A stretch of 64,000 nt of DNA, taken from positions 237,717 to 301,716 of the forward strand of contig CAIKAC010000023.1 in NCBI GenBank assembly GCA_903825305.1, given 5' to 3'. Source of the DNA: an uncultured Actinomycetes bacterium. GTDB lineage: Bacteria > Actinomycetota > Acidimicrobiia > Acidimicrobiales > RAAP-2. Made by a program: the position numbers and the translations under genes. Shown here piece by piece: positions 43,434-52,658 of this stretch. Below the pieces are notes generated by a model, which saw only the letters and a program-made list of their open reading frames with translations, searched no databases and had not been told where the DNA came from. Positions within the stretch are counted from its first letter, which is position 1. Every line of letters begins with the position of its first letter.

Positions 43434-44758
43434 TAGATGATCCCCTCTTCTAGGAGTTGGGAGAATTCATCATCTTCCATCCCGAGCACATCTTTGAAGA
43501 CATAATCGTTGTCTTCAGCAACCAGCGGCGCGCTGCGCCAGTTGTCGGGACCCGATTCTGAGAACTTGATGGGCACTCCTTCGAAGAGCGCTTCTCCAAT
43601 TACCGGGTGGTCGAGCTCAAAGAAGGTCCCACGATCGTCAAGTTGAGGATCATCTTCTACGAGATCCTGTGAGTTCTGCACCGCACCTGCGCGAACACCA
43701 TGGAACTGCAGCAAGGTCATGACCTCGTGAGGGTCGCGCTGTTTCGTCCACTCTTCAACGTGGGCATCAAGTGCGTCTTGATTGGCAAATCGAGCTGCTT
43801 GAGAAGCAAATCGTTCATCCGCAACCCACGCGGGATTACCGAGTGCTTCGCAGAAACCTTGCCACTCGCCATCATCGAATACTGCGATTGCCACCCAGCG
43901 ATCATCACCCGTACAGGCATAGACGCCATGGGGCGCAGCTGGTTGATCCTCAAGGCGGTTGCCAGTTGGAAAATCGGGGCGGCGCGTGAGGTGATTGTTC
44001 ACACTCACATCAAGCAACAACGGTCCTACCAAGGACACGCCAACTTCTACAGCGGCAACATCGACCTCGGTACCTTTTCCAGTCTTCATGCGCTCGTAAA
44101 TCGCAGCAAGCAAAGCCGCTGAGTTGAAGTACGCAGCGATGTTGTCCATGTAGCTCAGGCCCCAGCCGGATGGCTCTCGGCCAGGCAATCCCGAAATCGC
44201 CGAAAGCCCACACACCGCCTGGACCACCGGTCCGTAACTGCGATACTCCGAATGCGGCCCTGAATGCCCATAGCCCGACATCCGCCCATAGATGATCTCT
44301 GGGGAAATCTCGTTCAAGTGCTCGTAGGTGAGCCCCCAGCGCTCCATGACACCCGGCGCAAAGTTCTCGGTCACCACCGAGGACTTTGCAATGAGGCGGT
44401 CGGCCAACTCGCGACCTTTTTCGGTGCGCATGTTGATTGTGACGCCCAACTTGTTTCGACAGTAGTTGTTAAACAGGCCGCCCTTATTAGGGTCAGGGTT
44501 CGAGTCCTCCTCGCCGTAGGACCGCAAGCCACCGTCTTTGTAGATCGGCAAGCGTCGAGGCATGTCAACGCGTGTGCGATCTTCAATCTTGATGACTTCT
44601 GCTCCAAAGTCGGCGAGCAGCCGAGTGGCAACCGATCCCACGCCCATCCAGCAAAAGTCAGCGACGCGAATGCCAGCTAAGGGCCCCCGTCGCTGCTTTG
44701 GCTTTCGAGCAGCGAGAATCTCTGGGTCTGGCGTTGTGTGAGGGCTTGCAGAAGGCAT
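43433..44758 (-). CDS. CaiB/BaiF CoA-transferase subunit with catalytic Asp
   Basis: 441 residues, type III CoA-transferase: IRVADFCWMGVGSVATRLLADFGAEVIKIED, ENFAPGVMERWGLTYEHL, GRMSGYGHSGP, and the catalytic region GWGLSYMDNIAAYFNS with Asp205, then GKGTEVDVAAVEVGVSL. An N-terminal extension of about 25 basic residues precedes the fold. It is coupled to the Asp-less subunit downstream and its ATG directly follows the NTF2-like stop. Confidence 0.9.
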   Translation of the reverse strand: MPSASPHTTPDPEILAARKPKQRRGPLAGIRVADFCWMGVGSVATRLLADFGAEVIKIEDRTRVDMPRRLPIYKDGGLRSYGEEDSNPDPNKGGLFNNYCRNKLGVTINMRTEKGRELADRLIAKSSVVTENFAPGVMERWGLTYEHLNEISPEIIYGRMSGYGHSGPHSEYRSYGPVVQAVCGLSAISGLPGREPSGWGLSYMDNIAAYFNSAALLAAIYERMKTGKGTEVDVAAVEVGVSLVGPLLLDVSVNNHLTRRPDFPTGNRLEDQPAAPHGVYACTGDDRWVAIAVFDDGEWQGFCEALGNPAWVADERFASQAARFANQDALDAHVEEWTKQRDPHEVMTLLQFHGVRAGAVQNSQDLVEDDPQLDDRGTFFELDHPVIGEALFEGVPIKFSESGPDNWRSAPLVAEDNDYVFKDVLGMEDDEFSQLLEEGII

Positions 44759-45256
44759 TTAGGCGTTAGGCCATACCGGGAGACCGACCACTTCACCGAT
44801 ACGAAGCCCAAAAGCGTCGCCACCAAGTTCACCGGCTACGCGGTAAATCAATGAGGTCTGCTTCCAACCCTGGTCAGTGCGAACCCACTCTTCTTCGTAA
44901 CGTGCCCAACGGTGGCAGTCGGGCGTTTCTGGGTAGGTCTTAAAGCGCTGCCATGAGTACAGGTACACGTGAGCAATGGCGTGGTCTTTGTCGGTGAATC
45001 GGATGTCAAAGTTTGAGATGTGGTGACTCGAAGCCGTCACCGGTTCTTGAGCAAAATCGAAGAAGCCTTTGAGCTCTTCACGAGTCGAAGCCTTGCCAAG
45101 GTCGCTGCCTGGCAAGAAATCGATGTGAATGTCATCAGCAAAGTGCTCGATCATTACTTCTTGGTCAAAGGCGTCACAAGCACGGCAGTAGCGGTACTTG
45201 AGTTGCTTGATCTCTTCTGCATCCTTGAGTTGCTCAAGGCCAATTTCCATGGTCAC
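44759..45256 (-). CDS. NTF2/SnoaL-like protein
   Basis: 165 residues from a GTG with AAGGAG six bases upstream; an ATG two codons later is the alternative. The pattern LKYRYCRACDAFDQEVMIEHFADDIHIDFLPG and then SSHHISNFDIRF, HVYLYSW, YEEEWVRTDQGWKQTSLIYR is that of the SnoaL-like polyketide cyclase/ketosteroid isomerase fold. It is one of three NTF2-like proteins in the catabolic region. Isomerase, dehydratase or binding roles are all possible. Confidence 0.8.
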   Translation of the reverse strand: MTMEIGLEQLKDAEEIKQLKYRYCRACDAFDQEVMIEHFADDIHIDFLPGSDLGKASTREELKGFFDFAQEPVTASSHHISNFDIRFTDKDHAIAHVYLYSWQRFKTYPETPDCHRWARYEEEWVRTDQGWKQTSLIYRVAGELGGDAFGLRIGEVVGLPVWPNA

Positions 45257-45331
45257 GTGACTCTCCTTACTTTCCCCCCGCGTCATATCTCAGACGCTTG
45301 ATTAGTGCCAGCCATGCCGGCATGAACGGTG

Positions 45332-46828
45332 TTACCGGCTGTGGCGCATCCACACAGACTTGGTCTGTGTGTACCCCAAGATGGATTCTTCGCCCAAGTT
45401 GCGGCCGTGGCCTGACTGCTTGTAGCCACCGTAGGGAACGTTCACCGAGTTCTCCTGGTAGGTGTTCACCCACACGGTTCCAGTGCGGAGCGCACGAACT
45501 GCACGGTGAGCGATACCAAGGTCGTTCGTCCACACACCTGCGGCCAAACCAAACTCAACATCGTTGGCGATGGCAAACGCTTCTTCTTCGGTATCGAAGG
45601 GAACCACCGACATCACGGGGCCAAAGATTTCTTCTTGAGCAATCTTCATGTCATTGCGAACACCCGTGAAGATCGTTGGCTCGAAGTAGTAACCGTCACG
45701 CTCGATGCGCTTACCACCGAGAGCAATTTGTGCGCCTTCGCTGATGCCGGACTCGACATATCCAGCCACCTGCTCGAGCTGCTGAGCGGTGATGATTGGA
45801 CCCATCTGCGTAGCCGGGTCGAACGCTCCACCCACGTGGATGTTCTTCGAGCCTTCGACCATGGCAGCTACCAGTTGGTCGTGCACACTGCGCTGAACGA
45901 GCACGCGCGTACCAGCCGTGCACACTTGACCTGAGTTATTCCAAACAGCAGCAGCACACGCGCCGGCTGCCAATTCGAGATCAGCATCAGCAAACACGAT
46001 GTTCGGGCTCTTGCCACCGAGCTCCAAGGTCACCTGCTTGAGGCGAGGAGCGGCGGCAGCTTGGATGCGGCGACCCGTTGCGACCGATCCAGTGAAAGAA
46101 ATCTTCGAGACACTGGGGTGTTCCACAAGCGCCTGGCCCGTGCTGCCATCACCTTGCACGATGTGAACAGCATCAGCCGGGATACCGGCTTCGGCGTAGA
46201 GGTGACCAATAAATGCAGCTGAAAGCGGTGTTTGCTGTGCAGGCTTGACAATAACGGAGTTGCCTGCAGCCAAAGCCGGCACTGCGCTCAAGGCGGCGAA
46301 GGCGGGTGCGTTCCATGGAACGATCACCGAGCACACTCCAAGTGGCTCTCGGTTCAGGTACACCGAGCAGTTGGCATCAACACTCGGAATGGATCCGCTG
46401 AGCTTTGACGGCCAGCCGGCGTAGTAGTCGATGGTCTCTGCAGCCAAGGGCATGTAGAAGTCAGTGAACATCTTTTGGATGCCAGCATCCAAGGTGTCCA
46501 TCTCGGCGAGAATCGGCGTGTATTCCAGCACCAATTGGGCCAAACGGTGGAGGCGGCGTTCACGCTCCATGGGGTGCATGAACCGCCACTCACCACTGTC
46601 GAAGCTCTTTTGCGCCAAGTTCACCGCGCGATCGACCACCGCGGCACCACCATTAACAACTTCACCAATCTTCACGCCAGAAGACGGGTCGAAGACGTCA
46701 ATGGTGCCCTCCCCTGTCTCGTCAGCCTGACCACCAATGAAGTGACCAAAGATGCCCTTGGTCAGATATCCCTTAGTGGTTTCGGACAGTCCATAGGCGG
46801 CCAACGGGCCGGAGAGAACATCAGTCAT
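45332..46828 (-). CDS. NAD(P)-dependent aldehyde dehydrogenase
   Basis: 498 residues of the ALDH superfamily: HFIGGQADETGEG, VIVPWNAPAFAAL, FTGSVATGRRI, general-base Glu269 in VTLELGGKSPNIVF, nucleophile Cys303 in NNSGQVCTAGTRV, and the C-terminal VPYGGYKQSGHGRNLGE. AAGGAG lies seven bases upstream of the ATG. It sits between an amidohydrolase and an NTF2-like gene in the long operon and probably oxidises an aldehyde arising from a P450 or SDR step. Confidence 0.93.
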   Translation of the reverse strand: MTDVLSGPLAAYGLSETTKGYLTKGIFGHFIGGQADETGEGTIDVFDPSSGVKIGEVVNGGAAVVDRAVNLAQKSFDSGEWRFMHPMERERRLHRLAQLVLEYTPILAEMDTLDAGIQKMFTDFYMPLAAETIDYYAGWPSKLSGSIPSVDANCSVYLNREPLGVCSVIVPWNAPAFAALSAVPALAAGNSVIVKPAQQTPLSAAFIGHLYAEAGIPADAVHIVQGDGSTGQALVEHPSVSKISFTGSVATGRRIQAAAAPRLKQVTLELGGKSPNIVFADADLELAAGACAAAVWNNSGQVCTAGTRVLVQRSVHDQLVAAMVEGSKNIHVGGAFDPATQMGPIITAQQLEQVAGYVESGISEGAQIALGGKRIERDGYYFEPTIFTGVRNDMKIAQEEIFGPVMSVVPFDTEEEAFAIANDVEFGLAAGVWTNDLGIAHRAVRALRTGTVWVNTYQENSVNVPYGGYKQSGHGRNLGEESILGYTQTKSVWMRHSR

Positions 46829-46901
46829 CTTTATCTCCTTGCAAGTTTCAAATAGTGGTTGTTATGAAAATCTGACCGGGGGGGCAGATTCGCTTAAGTA
46901 A

Positions 46902-48080
46902 CTACTTGACGTGGTAGAGCTTCGCCGCGTTGTCGTGCAATACCTTTTGCAGCACGCCGCGGTCCAAAGAACCGAGTGTGTCCGCAATGTATTCACGAGC
47001 CGACACTGCTGACGTCGCAGGTCCAGGAGACATTGACGTCGGGTGCGGGAAGTCCGTTTCGTACAAGATGCAATCGGGACCAAGCTGCTCAATGGCTGCT
47101 CGACCGGTTGCCCCTTCGAACCAGAAGCAGCCATAAATCTGGCGCTTGAAGTATTCGCTGGGCAGCAAGTCGTATTCCGGGTGTTCGATAGGAACGCCAC
47201 AGTTCTTCCACTGCCAGTCAAGACCTTCGAGGCAGAAGGGAAGCCAACCGATACCCGATTCCACCGACACGAACTTCAAGTCAGGGAAGCGATGGCAGAT
47301 GCCACTGGTGATCAACAATGCGATAACTCGCGCATTCGACATGCCGAACTGCATGGAGAAACCGGCATAGTTTGCGTGCACACCTGAACCTTCGTACACG
47401 GTGTCAAAGATGGACATGTCACCGGCGCCAATGTGGAAGTTGATCGACATACCCGCATCTTGGGCCATGGCCCAGAGACGATCCCAGTATGGGTGGGTCA
47501 ACTTTTCAAGACCCCAGTAGCTCGGATCGCCCGACATGATGATGCCCTTGTGACCCAATGCGATAGCCCGATTCATTTCCTTCTCAGTGGCTTCCATGTC
47601 CCAGAAAGGAATAGCCATGATGGGGATGAATCGCTCTGGGGCTTCGTTGGAATAGTCGGCTACAAAGTCGTTGTATGCCTTGACGCATTCGAGCATCAAT
47701 TCGTTGTCACCAACGGCCATGAACTTGCCAGCACCAAAACCTGCAACGTTGGGATAGAGGACCTGGGACCAGATGCCGTGCTCGTCCATCCAACCGACGC
47801 GCTTTTTGATGTCCCACGTCTCGGGCTTGACGACCGACAATGACGGCGGGTGGTCCGGCGGATATTGGTGCCAGCCAGCTTGGGCCGCACCTGCACCAGC
47901 GCCAACGCGCTCAGTACCGAAGTACCACGCGTCTTCTTGCAACTTTTCGTCAAAACGAACGTGAGGAACTTTTTCTCCCCACTTGTCCACGTTCAGTCGC
48001 GACGTCCATAGGTCGTATGGCTCAATAATGTGAGCGTCCGTATCAATAACCTTGAACTGGTCAACTTCACTCGGCTGCAT
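46902..48080 (-). CDS. Amidohydrolase_2 family metal-dependent hydrolase
   Basis: 392 residues from an ATG with GGGGAGG five bases upstream. The metal ligands begin in VIDTDAHIIEPYDLW. Also visible are INFHIGAGDM, FVSVESGIGWLPF and the C-terminal LYETDFPHPTSMSPGP with the conserved Asp. The TIM-barrel family includes decarboxylases and carbon-carbon hydrolases acting on ring-cleavage products. It is the first gene of the long minus-strand operon and diverges from an SDR gene. Confidence 0.87.
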   Translation of the reverse strand: MQPSEVDQFKVIDTDAHIIEPYDLWTSRLNVDKWGEKVPHVRFDEKLQEDAWYFGTERVGAGAGAAQAGWHQYPPDHPPSLSVVKPETWDIKKRVGWMDEHGIWSQVLYPNVAGFGAGKFMAVGDNELMLECVKAYNDFVADYSNEAPERFIPIMAIPFWDMEATEKEMNRAIALGHKGIIMSGDPSYWGLEKLTHPYWDRLWAMAQDAGMSINFHIGAGDMSIFDTVYEGSGVHANYAGFSMQFGMSNARVIALLITSGICHRFPDLKFVSVESGIGWLPFCLEGLDWQWKNCGVPIEHPEYDLLPSEYFKRQIYGCFWFEGATGRAAIEQLGPDCILYETDFPHPTSMSPGPATSAVSAREYIADTLGSLDRGVLQKVLHDNAAKLYHVK

Positions 48081-48238
48081 TGTGACCTCCCCGCCAAAGG
48101 GGCCAGATCTCCCAACCCCCACATGAAACTCTTATCATGATATTCACACTTGGGCAAGATACTGGGGACTGGGTGGAAAGTAGGGATCGCCGCCTGGCAT
48201 AGGGTTTTGTTTCGTAGTCAATTCTGAAGGGGAACATC

Positions 48239-49024
48239 ATGAGCGGACAACTCGAAGGACGCGTAGCACTCGTTACCGGCGGAACTGCCGGAATCGGCGA
48301 AGGCATTGCCAAAGCACTGGCAGCCGAAGGCGCCAAGGTCGTCATCACGGCTCGATCCCCAGAAAAGGGTGCAGCGGCCGTAGAGCGAATTTCAGCCGTA
48401 GGCGATGTTCGATTCCATGCCTGCGATGTGCTGGATCAAGCTCAGGTGGAAGAACAAGTTGCATGGACCGTCTCAGAACTCGGGAGACTGGACATCTTGG
48501 TCAACAATGCGGGCGGCACTGATGGCTTCGCTCCTGTGCATGAACTCAGCGATGAAGCTTGGAACAAAGCACTTAACTGGAACTTGAACTCAACGTTTTG
48601 GGCTACTCGAGCAGCTCTTCGCACCATGCTTCCCAACCACTGGGGTCGCATTATCAATATCTCATCCGTGGAAGGCAAAGTGGGGAACAAGCACTCGCTG
48701 AGTCACTACGTCACCAACAAACACGCAATTAACGGTTTCACCAAAGCTGTTGCGGCGGAATATGGTGCGCTTGGCATCACATCGAATGCGATTTGTCCTG
48801 GAGCTATTGAAACTGACACCATGAAGACCGCAGGTGCCTCAGCTGCCGAATCCGCCGGTATCACGTACGAGCAGTTCCTCGACGTCTTTGCGCAAGAGTC
48901 GATGATCAAGCGACTCAACACCGCGGACGAAGTAGCGGCCATGGCTCTGCTCTTGGCGAGTGATCTTGGTGGCGGCATCACCGGTGCCCTGATCAGCGTC
49001 GACGGTGGCACCTCACCTTGGTGA
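48239..49024 (+). CDS. SDR-family oxidoreductase
   Basis: 261 residues, classical SDR: TGGTAGIGEGIAKALA, NNAGGTDGF, the Ser in NISSVEGK, HYVTNKHAINGFTKAV and SVDGGTSPW at the end. AAGGGG precedes the ATG. It is a paralogue of the SDR at 24.0-24.8 kb. It is transcribed alone, divergent from the amidohydrolase operon and convergent with the GntR pair, whose stop is seven bases away. Confidence 0.9.
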   Translation: MSGQLEGRVALVTGGTAGIGEGIAKALAAEGAKVVITARSPEKGAAAVERISAVGDVRFHACDVLDQAQVEEQVAWTVSELGRLDILVNNAGGTDGFAPVHELSDEAWNKALNWNLNSTFWATRAALRTMLPNHWGRIINISSVEGKVGNKHSLSHYVTNKHAINGFTKAVAAEYGALGITSNAICPGAIETDTMKTAGASAAESAGITYEQFLDVFAQESMIKRLNTADEVAAMALLLASDLGGGITGALISVDGGTSPW

Positions 49025-49031
49025 TCAAGTT

Positions 49032-49781
49032 CTAACGCCACTCCACGAGTTCAGCGAGACGGCTCGGCCAGCGACTCATCACATATTCATGCTGTGACTG
49101 GAAGTGCTCACGCATGCAGATTTCAGCCTCTGCAGCCTTGCCTTCATAGATCAGTCGCGCGAGCGTTCCGTGTTCGTCGATAATTTGCCCATACAGATCC
49201 ACGGGCTCCATGACGGCAAGGATGTCGGTCGAGATGAGGTGAGTGACTGCGGCCGCGTAGATGGCGAGCACTTTGTTGTTCGCTAAGTTTCGGATATCAG
49301 CGTGAAAATTACGCGTCCCGGTGTGGTACTCCGGCCCTCCATGGGGAATTTGGTATCCCTCAAGATATGGCGCCATGACCACTTCGCGCTGAGGATTTTG
49401 TGCCGCGAGTCTCGCCAGAATTGGCTCTAGCTCTTCTTGGGTCGCAAACAACTCCGCATACGTCATGCCGCCCAAGTGGAAATAGAGGGAACTCGTTCGG
49501 GACAAATTTTCCGATTCGGCGACGCCAACAATAGGTCCGCCACCGGGCCCTGGTTTCAGAGAAATAAGACCTTGTGCTTCAAGGAGACGCAACGCCTCTC
49601 GAAGACTTCCGCGGCTGACTCGATACTCTTCGAGCATCATGGCTTCGGAAGGAAGGCGATCTCCCGCCACGAGGCCTCGCTCCATGATGTCGTGCACGAT
49701 CTGCAACGCGACCGTGTCTGACGTCTTCGTGGTGCGGCGACGTTCTTTGCCTCCCGCCGTACGAGTCTTCTCCGTGGCCAC
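49032..49781 (-). CDS. FadR/FCD-type GntR transcriptional regulator (copy 2)
   Basis: 249 residues. The N-terminal winged helix reads IVHDIMERGLVAGDRLPSEAMML and VSRGSLREALRLLEAQGLIS. The C-terminal FCD helical domain has metal-binding histidines (NFHADIRNLANN, REHFQSQHEY). The basic N-terminus (GGKERRRTTK) may add DNA contacts. The GTG start overlaps the stop of the preceding regulator by one base. FCD regulators usually respond to acyl-CoA or organic acids; this pair may control the surrounding genes. Confidence 0.88.
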   Translation of the reverse strand: MATEKTRTAGGKERRRTTKTSDTVALQIVHDIMERGLVAGDRLPSEAMMLEEYRVSRGSLREALRLLEAQGLISLKPGPGGGPIVGVAESENLSRTSSLYFHLGGMTYAELFATQEELEPILARLAAQNPQREVVMAPYLEGYQIPHGGPEYHTGTRNFHADIRNLANNKVLAIYAAAVTHLISTDILAVMEPVDLYGQIIDEHGTLARLIYEGKAAEAEICMREHFQSQHEYVMSRWPSRLAELVEWR

Positions 49782-50554
49782 TATCGCCACTCAATTCGAC
49801 GATCCAGCAAAGCACCAGCCTGTTCGCGTGCACAGCGTGCGATGCGCTCGGTGTGTTCTGCGGCAAGTTGTCGAGCAAGCGGAGCGTCGCCATCAATGAT
49901 TGCCTGCGCGATGGCATGGTGGTCTTCCAGAAACTGCCCTTGATGAGGACCTAAATCCAAGGTGCACAGGATCTGATCGGTAAATACCGCATCAATGGCA
50001 CTCGTCATCGTTGACAACACGGGATTGCCAGAAAGCTCATGGATGACACGGTGGAAACCCGGTGCGGTTCGGATAATTCCCTCGACATCTCCGCGCAGCG
50101 AATCGGACTCCTCCATGGCTGCGCCAAGTCTCCGCCGTGCTTCGTCCTTATCTGCTCGCAGCGCAGCAAGTTCAGCCAGCCACGGCTCCAACACAAGCAC
50201 CGCCTCAATCAACTCGTGAAAACTCGCCCCCGCCATTCGGAAATACAACGAGGCAGTTCGACCGAGGTGTGCTGGGTGAACGTCTCCTACAACAGGTCCT
50301 CCGCCAGGTCCGGGCTTGAGCGAGATGAGGCCTTGGGCTTCCAACAGTCGAAGCGCTTCACGGAGACTTGCCCTGCCAACTTGATATTGATCGAGCATTT
50401 GTGTTTCTGAGGGAAGCAAGTCGCCAGGCTTCAATCCATCAGCAAGGAGGTTTTCAATAATTTCTCTCGCAACAAGTTCCGAGCGTTTGTAGGGCCGGTT
50501 CACGGGCGTTGTCCCTCGTGCCAGCGACGTGCTGTTAGAACCACCATCGCCCAT
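49781..50554 (-). CDS. FadR/FCD-type GntR transcriptional regulator (copy 1)
   Basis: 257 residues from the second in-frame ATG; the first, six codons upstream, is also possible. The winged helix is ELVAREIIENLLADGLKPGD, LPSETQMLDQYQVGRASLREAL. The FCD domain has FHRVIHELSGNPVL and a C-terminal HTERIARCAREQ. It shares an identical block EALRLLEAQGLISLKPGPGG with its downstream sister, so the pair is a tandem duplication. A TNGTNNNACNA-type half-palindrome lies just before its start, consistent with self-regulation. Confidence 0.88.
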   Translation of the reverse strand: MGDGGSNSTSLARGTTPVNRPYKRSELVAREIIENLLADGLKPGDLLPSETQMLDQYQVGRASLREALRLLEAQGLISLKPGPGGGPVVGDVHPAHLGRTASLYFRMAGASFHELIEAVLVLEPWLAELAALRADKDEARRRLGAAMEESDSLRGDVEGIIRTAPGFHRVIHELSGNPVLSTMTSAIDAVFTDQILCTLDLGPHQGQFLEDHHAIAQAIIDGDAPLARQLAAEHTERIARCAREQAGALLDRRIEWR

Positions 50555-50560
50555 CCCCCC

Positions 50561-50571
50561 TCGTATGACCA
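50561..50571. promoter_or_regulatory. Possible GntR (FCD-type) operator
   Basis: The minus strand reads TGGTCATACGA, an exact fit to the TNGTNNNACNA pattern known for FCD-type GntR regulators. It is located immediately upstream of the first GntR start. It is short, so chance occurrence is possible. Confidence 0.4.
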
Positions 50572-50613
50572 TTGGGTAATGTTAGTTAATTCTTGACTAT
50601 TGCAAGGTCATGC

Positions 50614-51618
50614 CTACGCTTTGTTTGACAGCAACCCCGATGCCCTTAGTGACGGAATCACCTTGCTCTCGAGCAATTCAAGACTCGACCACGACAGATC
50701 AGGGTTGATACCTCCCATCAACGGATGCACCACCAACTCACCGTTCTCGCCCAAATTGGTAGCGAATGCGATTGCCTCTTCAGGAGTGAGCACCTGGAAC
50801 GTTGGGTTCGCCCGAAGCTCATTGATGTCTTCTGCAGCCTTGAAGGGCGTGTCCCCAACGCCGCGCTCTTGCGCCCAGGTTGCCGTGGCGTTAGTCGCAT
50901 AGAGCAAATTGTCCGCGAGCTGGGCCCACGCCTTATCGGGATCTTCTGAGATGAACAAAAACAATGGTTGAGTTTCACGGAGCGGCGGTGGCGTCGCCCC
51001 TCCGTTTGCCTCTACGTCTGCGACGTAAATGTCATAGAGGCTCTTGATGGCCGGACGGTAGCCGTCTCCAATGCGTGCCGCACGATGCGCTGAGGGCTCG
51101 GCAGAACCACCGATGTAAATCGGCGGACCACCCGGCTGCGCCGGAACTGGCCGAACCGCCAAGGTCACGCCGTTGTACGTGACTTCTTCGCCCGCCCACG
51201 CCGCTTTACAAATCTCAATCGTCTCTTCCAGGATTCGAGCCCGCTTCGTCTTGTCTACACCGAAGAGTTGAAACTCATGCGGCCGATAGCCAATGCCAAA
51301 GGTGGCTTCAACTCGACCGCCCGAAATGTTGTCAAGGACGCTCAATTCCTCAGCCAAGCGAACGGGATTGTGAATAGTTGCGATGATGGCTGAGAAGTGG
51401 AACCGAATGTCCTTTGTTCTCGACGCCATCGCACCGGCGAGCACGAATGGTGCGGGGAGGTACCCGTCCGTAGCCCCGTGGTGTTCCGCGAGATAGCAGG
51501 TCGTAAATCCCATGCGATCTGCCCACGCCGCTTGCTCGATGGCCGTGGGATACAACAGCGCATGCGGAGTCTGACCTACGGGTGACCGGAGGTCAAAGCG
51601 AATTGCGAGTTCCAACAT
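50614..51618 (-). CDS. LLM-class (luciferase-like) flavin/F420 oxidoreductase
   Basis: 334 residues from an ATG with GGAG six bases upstream. TIM-barrel markers: LELAIRFDLRSP, TCYLAEHHGATDGYLPAPFVLAGAMASRT, FSAIIATIHNPVRLAEELSVLDNISGGR, FGIGYRPHEFQLFGVD, IYIGGSAEPSAHRAARIGDGY. It could be a flavin-dependent monooxygenase or an F420-dependent reductase. It is last in the amidohydrolase-crotonase-AKR-LLM operon. Confidence 0.86.
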   Translation of the reverse strand: MLELAIRFDLRSPVGQTPHALLYPTAIEQAAWADRMGFTTCYLAEHHGATDGYLPAPFVLAGAMASRTKDIRFHFSAIIATIHNPVRLAEELSVLDNISGGRVEATFGIGYRPHEFQLFGVDKTKRARILEETIEICKAAWAGEEVTYNGVTLAVRPVPAQPGGPPIYIGGSAEPSAHRAARIGDGYRPAIKSLYDIYVADVEANGGATPPPLRETQPLFLFISEDPDKAWAQLADNLLYATNATATWAQERGVGDTPFKAAEDINELRANPTFQVLTPEEAIAFATNLGENGELVVHPLMGGINPDLSWSSLELLESKVIPSLRASGLLSNKA

Positions 51619-51635
51619 CAATCTCTCCTAGCTCG

Positions 51636-52637
51636 TCAGCCCTGGGACTTTGACACAATGGTTCGGGCCAATACTTCATCTGCATTTCCTGCAGTTACTC
51701 CGGGCGCAAACAGCTCATCGAGTTCACGCAACTGCGGTTCGGTGAATTCCACGTCGAGCGCACCAACATTTTGTTCAAGAAATTCGACGCGTTCAGTCCC
51801 AGGAATAGGAACCACATCATCGCCTTGCGCCATGAGCCACGCCAAGGCAACTTGCCCGGGGGCCGCGCCCAAGTCATTCGCCATTTCCGTTAATCGCTCA
51901 ACTAATGCAACGTTGCGAATCAAGTTCTCACCCTGGAGGCGTGGGTCACTTGCGCGAAGATCGTCTTCGTCGAAGGCAATGTCCTTCTTGATGGCCCCCG
52001 CCAGAATTCCACGCCCTAAGGGCGCAAACGGAACGATGCCGACGCCAAGTTCTCGCGCCACGGGCAGCATGTCGCTCTCCATTTGCCTTGCCCACAGTGA
52101 CCACTCATTTTGAATCGCCGTGATGGGGTGCGTGGCATGAGCGCGTCGTAGTTCATCGGCCGAAGGCTCGGAAAGACCAAGGAACCGCACTTTGCCTTCA
52201 GCAATCAGTTCCGCCATCGCGCCAACGGTCTCTTCGATGGGAACATCGGGATCCACGCGATGCTGGTAATACAAGTCAATGGTGTCCACACCGAGGCGTT
52301 GAAGCGACTCCTCGCAGCACTGCTTGACGTATTCAGGCCGACCATCCGCTCCATAGTTCACGCCGTCGTGAGTCAAACCAAACTTTGATACCAACTCGAT
52401 CTGGTCACGGCGCCCCTTGATGGCCTTGCCAACAAAGATTTCGTTTTCTCCAGCCGAATACACATTGGCCGTGTCCATGAAGGTGATGCCGAGTTCGATG
52501 GCCCTATCGAAGGTCCTCATCGATTCAACCGGATCGGGAGTGAGGTAACTCGGCGACAAGGGCATGCAGCCCAATCCCATGCGCGAAACTTCCAACCCTT
52601 GGCTACCCAATTTGGTTCTACGCGAACGTGGTGACAT
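51636..52637 (-). CDS. Aldo/keto reductase
   Basis: 333 residues of the AKR superfamily: RTKLGSQGLEVSRMGLGCM, the Asp/Tyr pair in TFMDTANVYSAGENE, Lys in LVSKFGLTHDG, His in DLYYQHRVDPD, and VGIVPFAPLGRGILAG. It resembles YhdN/aldo-keto reductase-type enzymes for small aldehydes or ketones. AGGGGG precedes the ATG. It is 17 bases upstream of the LLM gene and in the same operon. Confidence 0.92.
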   Translation of the reverse strand: MSPRSRRTKLGSQGLEVSRMGLGCMPLSPSYLTPDPVESMRTFDRAIELGITFMDTANVYSAGENEIFVGKAIKGRRDQIELVSKFGLTHDGVNYGADGRPEYVKQCCEESLQRLGVDTIDLYYQHRVDPDVPIEETVGAMAELIAEGKVRFLGLSEPSADELRRAHATHPITAIQNEWSLWARQMESDMLPVARELGVGIVPFAPLGRGILAGAIKKDIAFDEDDLRASDPRLQGENLIRNVALVERLTEMANDLGAAPGQVALAWLMAQGDDVVPIPGTERVEFLEQNVGALDVEFTEPQLRELDELFAPGVTAGNADEVLARTIVSKSQG

Positions 52638-52658
52638 ATCTACCCCCTAGGAGTATTC

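Noticed and set aside
48133..48142. Palindrome TATCATGATA between the divergent amidohydrolase and SDR genes, considered as an operator.
   Set aside because: Only ten bases of A/T-rich symmetry and not repeated elsewhere; chance is likely.
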